Part shown: piece after piece, positions 9,078 through 16,970 of the stretch
Layout of the letters: the number at the start of each line of letters is the position of its first letter
Numbering within the stretch: position 1 is the stretch's first letter
Program-made: the position numbers and the translations under genes
Source of the DNA: Pseudoflavonifractor sp050943825
Lineage (GTDB): Bacteria; Bacillota; Clostridia; Oscillospirales; Oscillospiraceae
Assembly (NCBI RefSeq): GCF_050943825.1
Contig: NZ_JBMNPX010000002.1
Coordinates: 294,638-358,637 of the forward strand
DNA length: 64,000 nucleotides
Direction: 5' to 3'
The notes under the pieces: generated by a model
Databases searched by the model: none
Told to the model about the DNA's origin: nothing
The model's input: the letters and a program-made list of their open reading frames with translations, nothing else

Positions 9078-10139
9078 TCAGCCGTCCTGGCGGATGGCCT
9101 CCACCGTGGCCTTCAGGCCGGGCAGCAGCCGCTCCAGACAGGGCAGAGCCTGCTCCGGTGCGCCGGGCAGGTTGACCAGCACCGTCTGCTTGCGCATGCC
9201 GGAGGTGGAGCGGTCCAGCATGGCGCCGTCGGACAGGTCGGCCAGAGTGCGGCGCAGAGCCTCGCACACGCCGGGCAGGGCCCGCTCGGTGGCGTCGGCC
9301 GTGGCCTCGGGGGTGCAGTCGTAGAGGGAGCAGCCGGTACCGCCCATGGTGACAACCAGGTCGGCCAGACGGCTGTCGGCCAGCCGGGTGAGCTCGGCGG
9401 ACAGCATGGCCCGGTCACGGGGCAGCAGGGAGGTAGACACCAGCTCAAAGCCGGCCTTGGTCAGCTGCTCAGAGGCGGCGGGGGCGGTGGTGTTGGAGCT
9501 GGTACCGGCGTAGATGCTGTCGCTGACGGTGATGAGAGCGGCCCGGAGCACGCCCTGGGGGACGGAGACGGTCTTGTTGGCGGAAGAGGATTCCATGACA
9601 TTCACTCCAATCTCGCGATAATAGTAGTGCAGGAGAAAATCTGCCACAGCCTGGCAGTCAAAGGGCAGCTGGGGCACATCGCAGTGGGGAAGGGACAGGT
9701 CGGTCACCAGGGCCAGCACGGTGGACAGGTCACAGGACGGCCCGTTGGAAACACCAGCGCGCACCAGCTCCAGCTTGGGCCAGAAGCTGCGGTCAAACCC
9801 CTCCATGAGGATAAGACCCGCGTCCTGAAACTGGGCAATCAGGTGCTGCTCGGTGATTCTGCGCCGCTGTACCACCATGGACAGCTCCCCGTCAAACACG
9901 CCCACGGCGCTGGCGCCCGCCTGACGGAAGGGCGTGGAGTAGCGGTCGGGGCCGGATGGGTCCAGGGGATGGCGTTCCCGCTTGATGACGGCTGTTTTGA
10001 TGCCTGCCGCCGTGAGCCGGGGCAGGATGCTGCGGATGAGCCAGCTTTTGCCGCACCCCTCGGGGCCACAGACTGCCACCACCACGGGGGTTTCCCGGAT
10101 GACGTCAGGTGGAGCGGGGGGACGGGGGATGGGATTCAT
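9078..10139 (-). CDS. MobB-MogA fusion: molybdopterin-guanine dinucleotide adaptor + molybdopterin adenylyltransferase
   Basis: A 353-residue two-domain protein for molybdenum cofactor maturation. Residues about 15-165 are MobB-like, with the P-loop GPEGCGKSW and the downstream KTAVIKRERHPLD segment. Residues about 195-350 are MogA/MoaB-like, with ALITVSDSIYAG, VTMGGTGCSLYDCTPEA (the usual GGTG-RD-TPEA site, with YD in place of RD) and LVNLPGAPE. MogA adenylylates molybdopterin before Mo insertion; MobB assists GMP attachment to Moco. The ATG at 10139 has GGAGG 8 bases upstream; a GTG at 10148 is an alternative start. No other Moco gene is in the window. Either the fusion or the Arg-to-Tyr change could alter substrate use. 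Confidence 0.85.
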   Translation of the reverse strand: MNPIPRPPAPPDVIRETPVVVAVCGPEGCGKSWLIRSILPRLTAAGIKTAVIKRERHPLDPSGPDRYSTPFRQAGASAVGVFDGELSMVVQRRRITEQHLIAQFQDAGLILMEGFDRSFWPKLELVRAGVSNGPSCDLSTVLALVTDLSLPHCDVPQLPFDCQAVADFLLHYYYREIGVNVMESSSANKTVSVPQGVLRAALITVSDSIYAGTSSNTTAPAASEQLTKAGFELVSTSLLPRDRAMLSAELTRLADSRLADLVVTMGGTGCSLYDCTPEATADATERALPGVCEALRRTLADLSDGAMLDRSTSGMRKQTVLVNLPGAPEQALPCLERLLPGLKATVEAIRQDG

Positions 10140-10161
10140 GCGCTCCACCTCCAGAAAAAAT

Positions 10162-10181
10162 GGACCGCCGTCTGGCGGTCC
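10162..10181 (-). terminator. Perfect 8-bp hairpin plus U6 in the mobB-mogA leader
   Basis: GGACCGCC and GGCGGTCC flank a 4-nt loop. On the minus strand the hairpin is followed by A and six T, then the GGAGG site of the fused gene. It lies between the predicted start point and the start codon, so it could act as an early terminator/attenuator or as a 5' protective hairpin. Confidence 0.55.
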
Positions 10182-10190
10182 GACAGAAAA

Positions 10191-10219
10191 AGTATACCAG
10201 AAACCAGAGGAAATTACAA
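10191..10219 (-). promoter_or_regulatory. Promoter of the mobB-mogA fusion gene
   Basis: Read on the minus strand: TTGTAA (10219-10214), a 17-bp spacer and TATACT (10196-10191). It is divergent from the gluQ promoter. Confidence 0.75.
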
Positions 10220-10253
10220 CAGGGAAGCGAAGGGAGCCGGACCCTGCCGGACG

Positions 10254-10282
10254 TTGTCACAGGGGCGGGGATGTGGTAAAAT
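10254..10282 (+). promoter_or_regulatory. Promoter of gluQ
   Basis: TTGTCA (10254-10259), a 17-bp spacer and TAAAAT (10277-10282). The gene start is 59 bp downstream. Confidence 0.75.
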
Positions 10283-10340
10283 CACTATATTATAAAGGTA
10301 GGAGACGCCGCCTCAGAGCGGCGGATGGAGAGGGAAGACC

Positions 10341-11294
10341 ATGGAAAAGAACATCCGGGGGCGGTTTGCCCCCAGCCCCAGCGGGCGGATGCACCTGGGG
10401 AATCTGTTTTCGGCTCTGCTGGCCTGGCTGTCGGTGCGGTCGGCGGGCGGGATTCTGGTGCTGCGGATGGAGGACCTGGACCCGGACCGCTGCCGGCCGG
10501 AGTACGCGGCGCAGCTGGCGGAGGACCTGCTGTGGCTGGGTCTGGACTGGGACGAGGGCTATGAAAAGGGCGGTCCGGACGGCCCCTATCTCCAGAGCGA
10601 GCGCACGGAGCAGTACGCCGCCGCCTTTGGGCGCCTGGAGGAGATGGGGCTGGTCTACCACTGCTACTGCACCCGGGCGGAGCGGCTGGCGGCCAGCGCG
10701 CCCCACCGGTCGGACGGTCAGGCGGTATACGGCGGCCGGTGCCGGAATCTGACGGCGGAGGAGCGCTCAGCGCTGGAGCAGGCGGGACGCCATCCCGCCT
10801 GGCGGCTGAAGGTGCCCGACGAGGTGTGGACGGTGAACGACGGCCACATGGGCCCCTACGGGGAGAACCTGCTCCGGGACTGCGGGGACTTTATTATCCG
10901 CCGGTCCGACGGGGTGTACGCCTACCAGCTGGCTGTGGTGGTGGACGACGGCGCCATGGGGGTCAATCAGGTGGTGCGGGGCATGGACCTGCTCTCCTCC
11001 ACCCCGCGGCAGTGCTATCTCTACCATCTGCTGGGCCTGGAGCCGCCGGAGTTCCGCCATGTGCCCCTTCTGCTGGCGGAGGATGGCCGCCGCCTGTCCA
11101 AGCGGGACCGGGACCTGGACATGGGGGCTCTGCGGGCGCATTGGACGCCGGAGGAGCTGGTGGGGCGTCTGGCTCTGCTGGCCGGGCTTCAGAGCACACC
11201 GGAGCCGGTGAGCCCTGCCGCCCTGGCGGAGCGCTTTTCCTGGGAACAGGTGTCCGGGACGGATATTGTGGTGCCCAGCGGGCTGTTTGAATAA
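10341..11294 (+). CDS. gluQ: Glutamyl-Q tRNA(Asp) synthetase
   Basis: A 317-residue truncated glutamyl-tRNA synthetase lacking the anticodon-binding domain, which is the hallmark of GluQ-RS. The enzyme glutamylates queuosine in the anticodon of tRNA-Asp. The N-terminus has the HIGH-type motif in FAPSPSGRMHLGN and the acidic site RMEDLDPDR. A zinc site follows (CYC, then YGGRC), and the KMSKS-like loop appears as RLSKRDRD. The ATG has a GAGAGGGA-like ribosome binding site. It sits alone between its own promoter and terminator. A short full-length GluRS is unlikely because nothing follows the catalytic core. Confidence 0.93.
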   Translation: MEKNIRGRFAPSPSGRMHLGNLFSALLAWLSVRSAGGILVLRMEDLDPDRCRPEYAAQLAEDLLWLGLDWDEGYEKGGPDGPYLQSERTEQYAAAFGRLEEMGLVYHCYCTRAERLAASAPHRSDGQAVYGGRCRNLTAEERSALEQAGRHPAWRLKVPDEVWTVNDGHMGPYGENLLRDCGDFIIRRSDGVYAYQLAVVVDDGAMGVNQVVRGMDLLSSTPRQCYLYHLLGLEPPEFRHVPLLLAEDGRRLSKRDRDLDMGALRAHWTPEELVGRLALLAGLQSTPEPVSPAALAERFSWEQVSGTDIVVPSGLFE

Positions 11295-11300
11295 AAAATG

Positions 11301-11334
11301 AAACGGCGGGAGGCGTTGGCCTCCCGCCGTTTGC
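11301..11334 (+). terminator. Rho-independent terminator of gluQ
   Basis: A 14-bp stem (AAACGGCGGGAGG / CCTCCCGCCGTTT) around a short loop. Only a few T follow, but the arms supply an A-tract and a T-tract. Confidence 0.8.
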
Positions 11335-11357
11335 GGTCTGTTTCCAGAACTTGTGCC

Positions 11358-11387
11358 TTGTGCCATAAGGGTAAAATCCGTTACAAT
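11358..11387 (+). promoter_or_regulatory. Candidate promoter of the first SleB-like hydrolase
   Basis: TTGTGC (11358-11363), 18 bp, then TACAAT (11382-11387) within CGTTACAAT. The same GTTACAAT string forms the -10 of the second hydrolase gene, which suggests shared control, but no complete second WalR half-site is visible here. Confidence 0.5.
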
Positions 11388-11420
11388 TTTGGTATCATTC
11401 AGCAAAAGGAAGTGAACAGA

Positions 11421-12221
11421 ATGCGAAAAATTGTAACCTTATTCCTGTGTCTGCTTCTGACCGCCGTCCCAGCGGGGGCAGTCAGCGTGATGGTGGACGG
11501 CGTGCCGCTGGAGAGCGACATTGACCCGGTCATTATCAACAGCACCACCTATGTGCCCCTTCGGGCGGCGGCGGAGGCCCTGCGGGAGGACGCCGTGGTG
11601 ACCTGGGAGGGTCAGGCTGTGGTACGGGCGGGGGACGACCTGGAGCTGACCGCCTCTCCCGGGGCCATCTATCTGGAGGCCAACAGACGGGCGCTGTACA
11701 TAGCCGACGGTGTGCAGGCGGTATATGGCCGGGTGCTGGTGCCGGTGCGAGTGCTGGCCAAGGCCATGGACGCCCGGGTGGACTGGGACGGAGGGAGCCG
11801 CACAGTGTCCCTCACCTCGGGCACCGGGGCCATCGAGGACGCCTCCTTATATTATAAGGAAGACGAGCTCTACTGGCTCTCCCGCATCATCTCCGCCGAG
11901 AGCAGGGGAGAGCCGATAACGGGCAAAATCGCGGTGGGCAACGTGGTCCTCAACCGGGCGGAGCACAAAGATTTCCCGGCCACCATCTATGGCGTTATCT
12001 TTGACAACCGCTGGGGCGGGCAGTTTGAGCCGGTCAGCAACGGCACCGTGTACCAGACCCCCACGGAGGAGAGCGTTCTGGCCGCCCGGCTGGTGCTGGA
12101 CGGCGCCGACGTGGCAGGGGAGAGCCTGTATTTCCTGGCGCCCGCCCTCACCAACAACCACTGGATTATGGAGAACAAGACCTTTGTCATGCGCATCGGC
12201 GCCCACTGGTTCTACCGCTGA
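11421..12221 (+). CDS. Secreted cell wall hydrolase, stalk domain + SleB-like (Hydrolase_2) domain
   Basis: A 266-residue exported protein. A signal peptide (about residues 1-22, LFLCLLLTAVPAGA) is followed by a copper-amine-oxidase-N-like stalk domain (about 25-130, STTYVPLRAAAEAL and VLVPVRVLAKAM). The C-terminal domain (about 150-266) matches SleB/CwlJ-type hydrolases: the catalytic-type Glu in SRIISAESRGE, then GKIAVGNVVLNR and a closing FVMRIGAHWFY. SleB-family enzymes cleave peptidoglycan or spore cortex. The ATG is chosen by the AAAGGAAG site and the signal peptide; upstream in-frame codons lack both. The gene 12810-13622 is a paralogue with the same architecture. Confidence 0.88.
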   Translation: MRKIVTLFLCLLLTAVPAGAVSVMVDGVPLESDIDPVIINSTTYVPLRAAAEALREDAVVTWEGQAVVRAGDDLELTASPGAIYLEANRRALYIADGVQAVYGRVLVPVRVLAKAMDARVDWDGGSRTVSLTSGTGAIEDASLYYKEDELYWLSRIISAESRGEPITGKIAVGNVVLNRAEHKDFPATIYGVIFDNRWGGQFEPVSNGTVYQTPTEESVLAARLVLDGADVAGESLYFLAPALTNNHWIMENKTFVMRIGAHWFYR

Positions 12222-12253
12222 AGAAAAAGAGGACAAAAGACGATTTTTGTACC

Positions 12254-12293
12254 CAAGCGGCCCGACGGAAATTCCGTCGGGCCGCTTGTTTTT
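12254..12293 (+). terminator. Rho-independent terminator of the first hydrolase gene
   Basis: A 17-bp stem (CAAGCGGCCCGACGGAA and its complement) followed by TTTTT. It starts 32 bp after the stop. Confidence 0.93.
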
Positions 12294-12734
12294 GCGTGAA
12301 AACGAGAAAATTTTTTCATTTTCTGATTTAAAATTTTTGGAAACAAGTAAGACGGAACTAACTCCCAGTTTCAAACAGGAAACTATACAAGATAAATACA
12401 AAATATAGATATTTATGGAAAATAGAAGAGGCGGAAGAGCGGGAAAAATGGGGGGTCAGGCGGAGAGGTAGGGGAGGGAAAAGGAGAAAACTGGAAATAG
12501 TGAAAACCCTTGGGGGACAAGGGATTGACCGCCCTCTGTCCCTGTCCCGGCGCTGTTGTGCAGAGGCGGGTTACAGGCCGAATAGATGGGTCAGAAACGA
12601 TTGATTTCCTTTTTATAGAATAAAGTGAGAATAAATGGGTAAAATACCAGATGAACGCACTTTTCATCGTAACCATTTGTAACCGTCAAACTGCACGAAA
12701 AGTGGTCGAAACAAGCCTGCGACAAAACTTTCTC
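12294..12734. other. AT-rich intergenic region without a recognised gene
   Basis: About 440 bp between the first hydrolase terminator and the second hydrolase promoter. I see no convincing reading frame. Near its end there is a GTAACC pair at 12669-12674 and 12679-12684, which resembles two closely spaced WalR half-sites but with a 4-bp rather than 5-bp gap. Confidence 0.4.
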
Positions 12735-12763
12735 TTGCAATTCACGAGAGAAGCGGTTACAAT
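12735..12763 (+). promoter_or_regulatory. Promoter of the second SleB-like hydrolase
   Basis: TTGCAA (12735-12740), 17 bp, TACAAT (12758-12763). The -10 is overlapped by the WalR-like box. Confidence 0.75.
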
Positions 12764-12772
12764 ACGGTTACA
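12756..12772 (-). promoter_or_regulatory. WalR-type direct repeat overlapping the -10
   Basis: On the minus strand the sequence reads TGTAAC, 5 bp, TGTAAC, an exact match to the published WalR (YycF) consensus TGTWAH-N5-TGTWAH. It overlaps the -10 element, a position that would fit repression, as seen for WalR-repressed genes in Bacillus. Binding is inference. Confidence 0.65.
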
Positions 12773-12809
12773 AAAAAGAACAAAACAGAAAACAGGAGTA
12801 CATGTTATC

Positions 12810-13622
12810 ATGAAGACGCGATTGCTTTCCGCAGCCATGTGTCTGGCGCTGGTGTTCACCCTTGCCAGCCAGGCTGCAGCCACGGAGACACCCAGCTTTA
12901 CGTTGGATGGCACTGCCCTTCAGATGGAAGTGGCCCCTATGGTGGTGAACCGTACCACCTATGTCTGTTACTGGCCCGTCGTCAAGGCGATGTATCCCGA
13001 CGCCGTGGCAACCTGGGAGAATGACCGTGCTGTGGTCCGTGCCCAGGGCCTGGAGCTGACCATCCAGATCGGCGCGCCCTATCTGGTGGCCAACGGCCGT
13101 TACCTCTACTTTGAGGGCGGCCCCCTCCTGCAGGACGGCAACATCATGGTTCCCATCCGCACCCTGGCCCAGGCCCTTGGCGCCTCGGTGACCTGGGAGA
13201 AGGCCTCCGGTTCGGTGGCCATCCAGTCGGGGACCGGCCCCATCCTCTCCGGCGACCAGTACTACAACGCCGACAGCCTCTACTGGCTGTCCCACATCAT
13301 CAACGCCGAGAGCGGCAATCAGCCCCTGGAGGGCAAGATTGCGGTGGGCAATGTGGTGCTCAACCGGGTCAATAGCCCCCTCTTCCCCAATACGGTGTAT
13401 GAGGTGGTGTTCCAGCGCAACCAGTTCACCCCGGTGTCCAACGGCTCCATCTACCGGGAGCCCAACGCCGAGAGCGTGATTGCCGCCAAGCTCTGCCTGG
13501 ACGGCGCAAATACCGCCGGCGCCAGCCTCTACTTCGTCAACCCCTATGTCGCCCCCAACAGCTGGGCTTCCCGCAACCGGCCCTATGTGGCCACCATCGG
13601 CGCCCACGCCTTCTTCGCATAA
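12810..13622 (+). CDS. Secreted cell wall hydrolase, stalk domain + SleB-like domain (paralogue)
   Basis: A 270-residue protein with the same layout as the gene at 11421. It has a signal peptide (residues 1-25, ending ASQAAA), a stalk domain (about 30-135, NRTTYVCYWPVVKAM and IMVPIRTLAQAL) and a SleB-like hydrolase domain (about 150-270, LSHIINAESGNQPLEGKI with the expected Glu, then AVGNVVLNR). The ATG at 12810 is chosen by the signal peptide and an AGGAG site 11 bases upstream. It has its own promoter with a WalR-like box and its own terminator, so it is probably tuned to cell wall status. The paralogues differ throughout and are not a recent copy. Confidence 0.88.
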   Translation: MKTRLLSAAMCLALVFTLASQAAATETPSFTLDGTALQMEVAPMVVNRTTYVCYWPVVKAMYPDAVATWENDRAVVRAQGLELTIQIGAPYLVANGRYLYFEGGPLLQDGNIMVPIRTLAQALGASVTWEKASGSVAIQSGTGPILSGDQYYNADSLYWLSHIINAESGNQPLEGKIAVGNVVLNRVNSPLFPNTVYEVVFQRNQFTPVSNGSIYREPNAESVIAAKLCLDGANTAGASLYFVNPYVAPNSWASRNRPYVATIGAHAFFA

Positions 13623-13626
13623 CCCC

Positions 13627-13663
13627 AAAGCCCGGAAGCAGCTGCTTCCGGGCTTTTTCTTTT
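13627..13663 (+). terminator. Rho-independent terminator of the second hydrolase
   Basis: A 13-bp stem (AAAGCCCGGAAGC / GCTTCCGGGCTTT) with a 4-nt loop, followed by TTCTTTT. It lies 5 bp after the stop. Confidence 0.93.
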
Positions 13664-13677
13664 CGCCATATCTCAAT

Positions 13678-13705
13678 TTGCGTTCTCCCGGATTTGTGCT
13701 ATAAT
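13678..13705 (+). promoter_or_regulatory. Promoter of the SEDS-PBP operon
   Basis: TTGCGT (13678-13683), a 16-bp spacer and a perfect TATAAT (13700-13705). The operon starts 77 bp downstream. Confidence 0.75.
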
Positions 13706-13781
13706 GTTCGGAACGGAGCGGGGCAGCCGCCGCGCTCCATCTTCCATGAACCGCTGACCAGGAAAGGAGGAGGTTCCGCCT

Positions 13782-15587
13782 GTGAACGCAGCAAATTTTC
13801 CCCAGGCTCTGCTGGACCAGCTGACGGCCCTGCTGGCCGCCAATCCGGAGCTGGGGGCATGGTATACCGCCATTGTGCGCTTTGTGTTTCCCGTGCTGGC
13901 CCTGCTGATTCTCATCCGTACCATCCGGTCCCTGCTGACGGTGCCCCATGTGCCCGAGGTGTGGGCCTATCTCACCCTGCCCAACGGGGCCAGCGAGCCC
14001 CTGACCCACTGGGAGAACATCCTGGGCCGTGCAGGAGCGTCCGATGTGGTGCTGGGCTACCCCACCGTGTCCCGGCAGCACGCCGCCCTCATCCGGGCGG
14101 AGGACGACAGCTGGACGGTGTACGACCTGGACTCCAAGGGCGGCGTGGCCGTCAACGGCAGGGAGGTGGAGGGCCAGGCCCCCGTGGCCTACGGCGACGT
14201 GCTGTCTCTGGGGGGCGTGGAGACCGTCCTGCTGGCCGTGTCCCAGGAGGAGCTGGAGGCCCGCCGCAAGGCCCGGAAGGCCCAGCGGCCCGTGTCCCCC
14301 TGGCTGGGGCTGGTGCTGCTCACCGTCTTCCAGGTGCTCACCGCCGTGCAGCTCATTGTGGCCGAAGGGGAGGGGGCCTCTGTGGCCATCCCCACCACCT
14401 ACCTGTGCCTGACCGCCGTCATGTGGGGCTACTTCATGTTCATGCGTGCCACGGGCCGGGTTGGCTTTGAGATGGAGACCATCGCCTTTTTCCTGTGTAC
14501 CCTCTCCCTGGCGGTCACCGCCTCCAAGAACCCGGGCGGACTGTTCAAGCAGTTTGCCGCCATCCTGCTGGGCCTGGCCCTCTTTGTGGTGCTGGGGGTT
14601 TTTATGCGGGACCTGGAGCGGGTGAAGAAAATCCGCTGGCTCATGGCCGCCGCCGCCATCTGCCTGCTGGGAGCCACTCTGGTACTGGGCACCGGCCTCA
14701 ACGGCGCGAAAAACTGGATTGTGCTGGGCGGCATGTCCTTCCAGCCCTCTGAGATTGCGAAAATCTGCTATATCTTCGCCGGAGCCGCCACCCTGGACCG
14801 GCTCTTCCGCAAGCGGAACCTGGGGCTGTTCATCGTCCTCACCGGCGCCTGCATGGGCTGCCTGGCCATCATGAGCGACTTCGGCACCGCGGCCATCTTC
14901 TTCGCCGCCTTCCTGGTCATCGCCTACCTCCGCTCCGGCGACTGGGCCACCCTGGGCCTCATCACCGCCGCCGGCGTGGGTGCAGCCGCCGTGGTGGTCA
15001 CCCTGAAGCCCTACATCCTCCGCCGCTTCGCCACCTGGGGCCACGCCTGGGAGTACGCCTCCTCCGGCGGCTTCCAGCAGACCCGCACCATGTCTGCCGC
15101 CGCATCCGGGGGTCTGGTGGGCGTGGGCGCGGGAGAGGGCTGGCTCCAGCGGGTCAGCGCCGCTGAGACCGACCTGGTCTTCGGTATGCTCTGCGAGGAG
15201 TGGGGCCTCATTATCGCCGCTCTCTCGGTGGCCGCCATTGTCACCCTGGCTGTGTTCGCCGTCCGGTCCTGCCGGGCGGGCCGCTCCAGCTTCTACACCA
15301 TCGCCGCCTGCGGCGCCGCCGGGCTGATGGTGGTCCAGACCTGCCTGAACGTGTTCGGCGCGGTGGACATCCTGCCCCTCACCGGCGTCACCTTCCCCTT
15401 TGTGTCGGTGGGCGGCTCGGCCATGATGGGCTCCTGGGGCCTGCTGGCCTTCCTCAAGGCCACCGACACCCGCCAGAACGCCAGCTTCGCCATCCGTCTG
15501 CCCTCCAAAAAACAGGGAAAGCGGCTGGCGGCGCCCGTCCGGCCGGAGGAAGAACCCGACTGGGAGGAAGGAGATGAGGAGGCGTGA
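13782..15587 (+). CDS. FHA domain-SEDS fusion (FtsW/RodA/SpoVE family glycan polymerase)
   Basis: A 601-residue membrane protein. One N-terminal helix (about 27-48) precedes a forkhead-associated domain (about 75-160: ILGRAGASDVVL, VSRQHAALI, VYDLDSKGGVAVNG) that in the family binds phosphothreonine. About ten more helices form a SEDS domain with the conserved GGMSFQPSEIAKI and MSDFGTAAIFF segments and a C-terminal PFVSVGGSAMMGSWG. SEDS proteins polymerise lipid II into glycan strands with a class B PBP partner, encoded next here. The GTG start is supported by AAAGGAGG 11 bases upstream. The FHA module suggests control by a Ser/Thr kinase such as PrkC. Elongation, division and sporulation roles cannot be separated from sequence. 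Confidence 0.9.
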   Translation: MNAANFPQALLDQLTALLAANPELGAWYTAIVRFVFPVLALLILIRTIRSLLTVPHVPEVWAYLTLPNGASEPLTHWENILGRAGASDVVLGYPTVSRQHAALIRAEDDSWTVYDLDSKGGVAVNGREVEGQAPVAYGDVLSLGGVETVLLAVSQEELEARRKARKAQRPVSPWLGLVLLTVFQVLTAVQLIVAEGEGASVAIPTTYLCLTAVMWGYFMFMRATGRVGFEMETIAFFLCTLSLAVTASKNPGGLFKQFAAILLGLALFVVLGVFMRDLERVKKIRWLMAAAAICLLGATLVLGTGLNGAKNWIVLGGMSFQPSEIAKICYIFAGAATLDRLFRKRNLGLFIVLTGACMGCLAIMSDFGTAAIFFAAFLVIAYLRSGDWATLGLITAAGVGAAAVVVTLKPYILRRFATWGHAWEYASSGGFQQTRTMSAAASGGLVGVGAGEGWLQRVSAAETDLVFGMLCEEWGLIIAALSVAAIVTLAVFAVRSCRAGRSSFYTIAACGAAGLMVVQTCLNVFGAVDILPLTGVTFPFVSVGGSAMMGSWGLLAFLKATDTRQNASFAIRLPSKKQGKRLAAPVRPEEEPDWEEGDEEA

Positions 15588-16954
15588 AACGAATTGAAAA
15601 ACGGGCGGGTGTGTGCCTGATTCTGGCCGCCGCCCTGGTGCTGGGTCTGTGCTTCTATGTCCTGCGCTATGCGCTCTACGGCGGCAAGTGGGTCTCTCTG
15701 GCCGCCAACCGCCACCTCTACAACAGCGCCGGACAGCTCTCAGTGGGCCGGGTGCTGGACCGGGACGGGGACGTGCTCTCCTGGGCCGACGAGAACGGCA
15801 ACCGGTGCTACTACGACGGCGAGACCGTCCGTAAGGCCACCCTACATGCCGTGGGGGACGCCTCGGGCAAAATCGGCACCGGCGCTCTGGTGGCCTTTGC
15901 CGACCAGCTGTCCGGCTACAACCTGCTCACCGGCGCATACAGTCTCCAGGGCACGGGCAACGACCTGTACCTGACCCTGGACGCCCGGTACAACTACATC
16001 GCCTACAACGCCCTGAACGGACGGAAGGGGGCGGTGGGGGTGTACAACTACAAGACCGGCGAGATTCTCTGCATGGTCTCCACCCCCACCTTTGACCCGG
16101 CCTACCCGCCTGACATCCAGGAGGGGGACGAGCAGTTTGACGGCGTGTATATCAACCGCTTCCTCTCGGGCACTTTTGTGCCCGGCTCGGTGTTCAAGAC
16201 GGTCACCCTGGCCGCCGCCATCGAGAACATCCCCGACCTCTTTGACCGCACCTGGACCTGTACCGGCTCCGCCCAGGTGGGGGAGGGCACCGTCACCTGT
16301 CCCTCCGCCCACGGGGACATGGACATATACGGCGCTCTGGCCTCCTCCTGCAACGGCGTGTTTGCCCAGCTGGCCGTGGAGCTGGGGCCGGAGGTGATGA
16401 CCGCCTACGCTGAGAAGGCGGGGCTGACCTCCAGCTATGAGGTCAGCGGCATCTCCACCGCCAGGGGCCGCTTTGACCTGACCAGCGCCACCGTCAACGA
16501 CCAGGGCTGGGCCGGTGTGGGCCAGTACAGCGACGCGGTGAACCCCTGCGCCCTGATGGTCTACATGGGAGCCGTGGCCAACGGCGGCAAGGCGGCGGTG
16601 CCCCAGCTGGTGCTCCGCACGGAGAACAGCCTGGGCTGGAGCATGCCCTACCTGAAGCACAGCACAGGCCGCCTCATTGAGACGGACACGGCGGAGCTTC
16701 TGGCCGACATGATGGCCCGCAACGTCACTGAGACCTACGGCGCCTCCCGCTTCCCCAACATGGACATTTGCGCCAAGTCGGGCACGGCGGAGGTGGGCGG
16801 CGGCAAGGCCCCCAACGCCTGGTTCACCGGCTTCCTGCGCAATGAGGATGCGCCCTACGCCTTTGTGGTGCTGGTGGAGAACGGCGGCAGCGGCGCGGAT
16901 GTGGCGGGCTCTGTGGCCGCCCAGGTGCTGGACGCGCTGGTAAACGGATACTGA
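15584..16954 (+). CDS. Class B penicillin-binding protein (transpeptidase)
   Basis: A 456-residue bitopic protein with one N-terminal helix (about 8-30) and a transpeptidase domain. Active-site motifs are visible: S202-x-x-K in PGSVFKTV, S255-C-N in the SxN position, and K398-S-G in place of KTG. It cross-links peptidoglycan outside the membrane. It is short for a PBP2/FtsI protein because the region before the catalytic domain is reduced, which resembles actinobacterial PbpA. The GTG start overlaps the SEDS stop (GTGA), so the polymerase and transpeptidase are made in a fixed ratio. Together they form a SEDS-bPBP synthase. Confidence 0.92.
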   Translation: MKRIEKRAGVCLILAAALVLGLCFYVLRYALYGGKWVSLAANRHLYNSAGQLSVGRVLDRDGDVLSWADENGNRCYYDGETVRKATLHAVGDASGKIGTGALVAFADQLSGYNLLTGAYSLQGTGNDLYLTLDARYNYIAYNALNGRKGAVGVYNYKTGEILCMVSTPTFDPAYPPDIQEGDEQFDGVYINRFLSGTFVPGSVFKTVTLAAAIENIPDLFDRTWTCTGSAQVGEGTVTCPSAHGDMDIYGALASSCNGVFAQLAVELGPEVMTAYAEKAGLTSSYEVSGISTARGRFDLTSATVNDQGWAGVGQYSDAVNPCALMVYMGAVANGGKAAVPQLVLRTENSLGWSMPYLKHSTGRLIETDTAELLADMMARNVTETYGASRFPNMDICAKSGTAEVGGGKAPNAWFTGFLRNEDAPYAFVVLVENGGSGADVAGSVAAQVLDALVNGY

Positions 16955-16970
16955 GCGGAGATGAACATCC

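Noticed and set aside
11298..11420. Longer N-terminus for the first SleB-like hydrolase
   Set aside because: The extension overlaps the gluQ terminator and promoter region; the signal peptide and ribosome binding site support the ATG at 11421.
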